A DNA stretch of 9,318 nt from Clostridia bacterium (GTDB lineage Bacteria > Bacillota > Clostridia > Oscillospirales > CAG-382), in assembly GCA_017959195.1 (NCBI GenBank), contig JAGDBE010000107.1, positions 1 through 9,318 of the forward strand, given 5' to 3'. The notes beneath the pieces were generated by a model. The model worked only from the letters and a program-made list of their open reading frames with translations, was not told where the DNA came from and did not search any database. The position numbers were made by a program, and so were the translations under genes. Shown piece by piece: positions 6,546 through 9,318 of the stretch (within the stretch, counting starts at the first letter, position 1; the number at the start of each line of letters is the position of its first letter).

Positions 6546-8225
6546 TTACTCGTTTTTGAATATTATCGGGTCTCCGTCTGAAGCGCCGCCGCTTGGCGGG
6601 TTGTCCGCATTTTCCGCGGGCGACGTGTTAGCCGAAACTTCCGTATCTTCGGGATTTTCGTTTGACGAACCGCCGTTTTCTCCGCCTTCGGCTCCGTTTC
6701 CGGGCCCTTCTGCCGAATCGCCGTTTTCCGAACCGTCGTCGCCGTTTTCGTTTGCGTCTCCGCTTCCGTTTTCAACGTTTTCCGAGCCGTTGTCCGAACC
6801 GTCTTCGGTATTTTCGCCGTCTTCGCCGTTTTCGGTGTCCGGCTCACCGCCCTCCTCGGGAGGAACGTATTTCACAAATCCGAGATACGGCTGATCTTCG
6901 TCTATGTCCGACGCCGTGCGCGGAGTGCTGTCATAGTCCGAACCGCTTGCAAACTTGAATATCGAAAACGCGCTTTCCGAGAGCGGTTCTTCGTATTTGT
7001 TGAGATATGTGTTGACCATATCAATCATTTCCGACTTGTTTACTCCGTAGTAGGAAACCTCGTTCTTGTAAAGCGCAAAGCCGGGACACGTGAACATCGT
7101 GATGCCCGACATGTCGACGTCAAGGGCGTTTGTCGCAAAGTAGAGCGCGTCTTCAAACGAGACGTTGGTGTTGAGATTTGCACTTATTTCCTTAACAAGA
7201 TCGCTTAAATTCATTATTCCTTCAAGGCTCAGCACCTTTTTGATGAAAGCGGTCATGAATATCTTCTGCGCGTCGGTCCTTGCGATATCCGCCGTCGCGT
7301 AACCGTACCTGAACCTTACAAAACCTTCCGCCGTCTTGCCGTCCATGTGCTGATAACCCTTTTTGATGTGGATGTGAAGATTCTGAACGGGGTCGTCGTA
7401 GTTCATGTCCGCCTGAACGTAGATGTCAACGCCGCCGACCGCGTCGACTATGTTGTCGAATCCGTCGACGTTCACCTGCGCATAAAAGTCAATCGGCACG
7501 CCGAAAGACGAATAGAGAAGCGAGGCGAGATATTTTATCGCGAAATTCATCTTTATTGAATATTCGAGATTGGATTTGTCGTTGCCCTTTGCGGAAATAT
7601 ATTTGTTAAGCGTGTCGGGGTCGATGTCTAAGAAGGAGTTTTCGCAAGCCTTCTTTATTTCGTCGTCAGACGCATTTCTGGAAAGCGATACTAAATTTTT
7701 AAGCTCCGTTTCCGCAAAATTTCCTCCGAAGAATAAAGCGGTGTTTATCTTCATTTCGGTTCCGTTTTCGGAATTGAAGTTTTCTCTTGAAATGACGCTT
7801 CTGCCGTCGGAAGTTTCCTTTAATATGAGCTTGTTGGAGGCGGTAACGTAGGTGTCTCGCGGAATCTGCATTATCGCAACCTGCTTTTCCTTAACGTCGT
7901 AGGTCGCAATCATGATAACGTCGGACAGCCAGTTGCGCTTGTCGCAGCCAATCATCATGAACGAGTACTTGTTCTGCTTGTTGTTTGACAGATTCTGCTG
8001 CGAGTCGTCGTAAACGTCAAGACCGCTTCCGGAATTGTCAACGGGCGTCGGTTTGGGAACGTGTATGTATTTGTAATATGAAAAGACGAGTAAAGCCGCG
8101 AGCAGCAGCACGCAGATAACCGAGGCGAATATAATCAGAAACTTCTGAAAACCGCGCAGCGTCTTTTTCTTTTTTTCTCTTTTAAGTTTGAATTCCGAGG
8201 TAGCCCCGAATTTTTTTTCTGCCAT
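6546..8225 (-). CDS. LytR-CpsA-Psr (LCP) family cell wall glycopolymer ligase with acidic C-terminal tail
   Basis: LCP proteins transfer lipid-linked glycopolymers (teichoic acid or capsule) to peptidoglycan on the outer face of the membrane. The 559 residues show a basic cytoplasmic N-terminus (KREKKKK, about 15-21), one membrane segment (about 29-51) and a linker, then the LCP domain from about 87: SDVIMIATYD (101-110), QIPRDTYV (120-127), INTALFFGG (160-168), PIDFYAQVNVDGF (244-256), VDAVGGVDIYV (260-270), VRFRYG (303-308) and DIARTDAQ (313-320). The second Arg of the usual R-x-x-R-Q is Ala here. About 55-60 residues (roughly 170-228) seem inserted after INTALFFGG. Residues 453-556 form a Gly/Asn/Glu/Ser tail with no Lys or Arg. 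The ATG at 8223-8225 has AGAGG 7 nt upstream. The substrate polymer cannot be told from sequence. Confidence 0.92.
   Translation of the reverse strand: MAEKKFGATSEFKLKREKKKKTLRGFQKFLIIFASVICVLLLAALLVFSYYKYIHVPKPTPVDNSGSGLDVYDDSQQNLSNNKQNKYSFMMIGCDKRNWLSDVIMIATYDVKEKQVAIMQIPRDTYVTASNKLILKETSDGRSVISRENFNSENGTEMKINTALFFGGNFAETELKNLVSLSRNASDDEIKKACENSFLDIDPDTLNKYISAKGNDKSNLEYSIKMNFAIKYLASLLYSSFGVPIDFYAQVNVDGFDNIVDAVGGVDIYVQADMNYDDPVQNLHIHIKKGYQHMDGKTAEGFVRFRYGYATADIARTDAQKIFMTAFIKKVLSLEGIMNLSDLVKEISANLNTNVSFEDALYFATNALDVDMSGITMFTCPGFALYKNEVSYYGVNKSEMIDMVNTYLNKYEEPLSESAFSIFKFASGSDYDSTPRTASDIDEDQPYLGFVKYVPPEEGGEPDTENGEDGENTEDGSDNGSENVENGSGDANENGDDGSENGDSAEGPGNGAEGGENGGSSNENPEDTEVSANTSPAENADNPPSGGASDGDPIIFKNE
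6558..6869 (-). repeat. Low-complexity coding repeat, acidic ENG-rich tail of the LCP protein
   Basis: This stretch encodes residues 453-556 of the LCP protein. I count 30 Asp/Glu and no Lys or Arg; the rest is mostly Gly, Asn, Ser, Pro and Thr. The tripeptide ENG occurs five times, and the matching plus-strand octamer CCGTTTTC occurs five times (6673, 6721, 6742, 6766, 6826). The repeats are degenerate rather than in a fixed unit. The tail should lie outside the membrane and be disordered. The reverse strand of this region also happens to be open, rich in Ser/Pro/Phe, but this is a shadow of the repeat. Confidence 0.85.
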
Positions 8226-8251
8226 GTCAATACCTCTGTAAAAAGTGGGTT

Positions 8252-8902
8252 TTAGTTGGGTTTGAAGAAATGATTTCTCGTAATGATTGTCTGAACGTCA
8301 ATCGGCTGATTTTTGCGAAGTAGACTTCTTATCGTGCCGTCAAGACTCAGAAGGATAGTGCCGTCAAGCGCTGTAAGAATGCTTTCCGGAGAATTTGAAA
8401 CGATTTCGTAAAAATATTCCCGCGCCTTTTTGCACTCCTCGTATTCGCGGTTCGGCTCAATGTAGTCGGAAACGAATATGATTTTGTCGAGAACGCTCAT
8501 GTTTTCTTTTCCCGTAGTGTGGCAAAGTATTGCCGAGAAAACCGCGTCGTTAACGCCGAAAAGCTCCCTTGACAGGTATGCCGCCGTCTTTGAATGAAGA
8601 AGCGCGCAGGAAGGAAACTCCCCCTTTTCTATACCGTATTTTTCGCAAAGTTCCAACTGCTCTGCAAGAGAAAGCCCTTTGGTTATATCGTGAAGAAGCG
8701 CAGATGCGCTCACGTCGTAAAAATGGGAATTGTCTGTGCCGCAAACGGGAAAAACGTATTTTGCAATATTCAGCGCCTCTTTTTCCACCGAAAAAGTGTG
8801 TTCAAGACGGCTTCCCGAAATAAAATCACCGATTTTCGAACGTATTTCCTCAACTTTTTCGGGAGAGGTTGCGGGGAACGTGAAAAATTCGTCTTTAATC
8901 AT
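8252..8902 (-). CDS. yqeK: YqeK-type HD-domain bis(5'-nucleosyl)-tetraphosphatase (symmetrical)
   Basis: YqeK proteins hydrolyse diadenosine tetraphosphate (Ap4A) to two ADP, using a metal-bound HD domain. With the start at the ATG at 8900-8902 (MIKDEFFTF) the protein has 216 residues, slightly longer than the roughly 190 usual for the family. HD-type metal ligands: H35 (RLEHTF), H71-D72 (LLHDITKG), then H103 (LLHSK), H128 (CHTTG) and D146 within SDYIEPNR, the last being a YqeK hallmark. The C-terminus (ALDGTILLSLDGTIRSLL...) also matches the family. An upstream in-frame ATG (8936-8938) would add 12 residues, but it lacks the good AAGGA site found 8 nt before the chosen ATG. It overlaps nadD by 8 nt (ATGATTAA), suggesting translational coupling. 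It lies 26 nt before the LCP gene. Confidence 0.94.
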   Translation of the reverse strand: MIKDEFFTFPATSPEKVEEIRSKIGDFISGSRLEHTFSVEKEALNIAKYVFPVCGTDNSHFYDVSASALLHDITKGLSLAEQLELCEKYGIEKGEFPSCALLHSKTAAYLSRELFGVNDAVFSAILCHTTGKENMSVLDKIIFVSDYIEPNREYEECKKAREYFYEIVSNSPESILTALDGTILLSLDGTIRSLLRKNQPIDVQTIITRNHFFKPN

Positions 8903-9318
8903 CTTGTTTTCCTTCACCGCCGTTTTCCGAATATTCAAATAAACGGTTTTCCTTTATGTATTCCCGAACTTTTCCGCTTACCGTGTTTTCAAGCGAGTTT
9001 ATATCGGTTCTCGCCTCTGTGCTCGACGCTTCGTAAGGTTTTTTATGCATAATTATAACCTGCGCGCCGTATTTTTCGCGCAAGCGCTCCGCATGCGCAC
9101 ACATGCTCTCGTATTCGCCGTCTTTGCGCTCTTTTGAGTAGATTACGCACTTTTCCATAAGCGTTTTTGCGTTTTTCCAGTTCTCAATCGAGAAAAGCAT
9201 GTCGCTTCCGACGCAGAGATGTATCTTTTCGACGTTGTATTCGCGCAAAAGATGCTCTACCGTGTCAACGGTGTAGCTCACGTCGCCTTTTGAAATTTCA
9301 TAGTCGCTGACCTTGTAG
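8895..9318 (-). CDS. nadD: Nicotinate-nucleotide adenylyltransferase, 5' end cut by window edge
   Basis: Joins nicotinate mononucleotide and ATP to form deamido-NAD, a step shared by the de novo and salvage routes. The frame is open to the window edge; about 140 C-terminal residues are visible of the roughly 200 usual, and the N-terminal nucleotide-binding GxxGxxH motif lies outside. Seen: SDYEISKGDVSYTVDTV (the DYE...G..SYT.DT pattern), LCVGSDMLFSIENW (the G-D-M-L..L..W pattern), EASSTEAR in place of the usual ISST-x-IR, and VREYIKENRLFEY at the C-terminus. A GTG at 9279-9281 is in frame but internal to the conserved motif, so it is not the start. The TAA at 8895-8897 overlaps the yqeK start. 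This is the first gene seen of the block that runs to leuS. Confidence 0.95.
   Translation of the reverse strand, partial: YKVSDYEISKGDVSYTVDTVEHLLREYNVEKIHLCVGSDMLFSIENWKNAKTLMEKCVIYSKERKDGEYESMCAHAERLREKYGAQVIIMHKKPYEASSTEARTDINSLENTVSGKVREYIKENRLFEYSENGGEGKQDD

Noticed and set aside
6460..6894. Plus-strand frame rich in Ser, Pro and Phe that looks like a secreted proline-rich protein
   Set aside because: It is the reverse complement of the ENG-rich LCP tail; the composition follows from the GAAAACGG-type codons of the minus strand.

Overview
The window looks like an ordinary, tightly packed stretch of a Clostridia-type (Bacillota) chromosome. Every gene I can support reads on the minus strand. 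The lineage is an inference from the gene order nadD-yqeK-LCP-rsfS-leuS (common in Clostridia), from purine-rich ribosome binding sites, from AT-rich promoters in moderate-GC DNA, and from the LytR-CpsA-Psr protein, which indicates a Gram-positive type wall. I see no mobile element, CRISPR array, tRNA, rRNA or phage gene.

In transcription order (high to low coordinate) there are three blocks. Block 1 (9318 down to 3693) holds the 3' part of nadD, then yqeK (Ap4A hydrolase family), an LCP-family cell wall glycopolymer transferase with a long acidic tail, rsfS (ribosome silencing factor) and leuS (leucyl-tRNA synthetase). Gaps between genes run from an 8-nt overlap to 48 nt, which suggests one operon. 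Block 2 (about 3642 to 3316) is rpsU alone, with its own near-consensus promoter, a duplicated Shine-Dalgarno sequence and a strong intrinsic terminator. Block 3 (about 3291 to 1 and beyond) is nadA-nadB-nadC, the de novo quinolinate route from aspartate to nicotinate mononucleotide, with an extended -10 promoter.

The clearest anomaly is in nadB. The protein is full length and its family motifs are conserved on both sides of one point, but a net one-base loss in an A4 run (T4 on the coding strand) at 1796-1799 throws the reading frame into a stop 12 nt later. As written, the NAD de novo pathway lacks L-aspartate oxidase. The flawless remainder suggests a very recent lesion or a sequencing or assembly error. 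The final step of NAD synthesis (nadD) sits at the other end of the window, in block 1.

I do not see a convincing new biological system here. The points worth a second look are the nadB frameshift, the unusual LCP protein (central insertion and an Arg/Lys-free acidic tail), and the isolated rpsU unit with its tandem Shine-Dalgarno.
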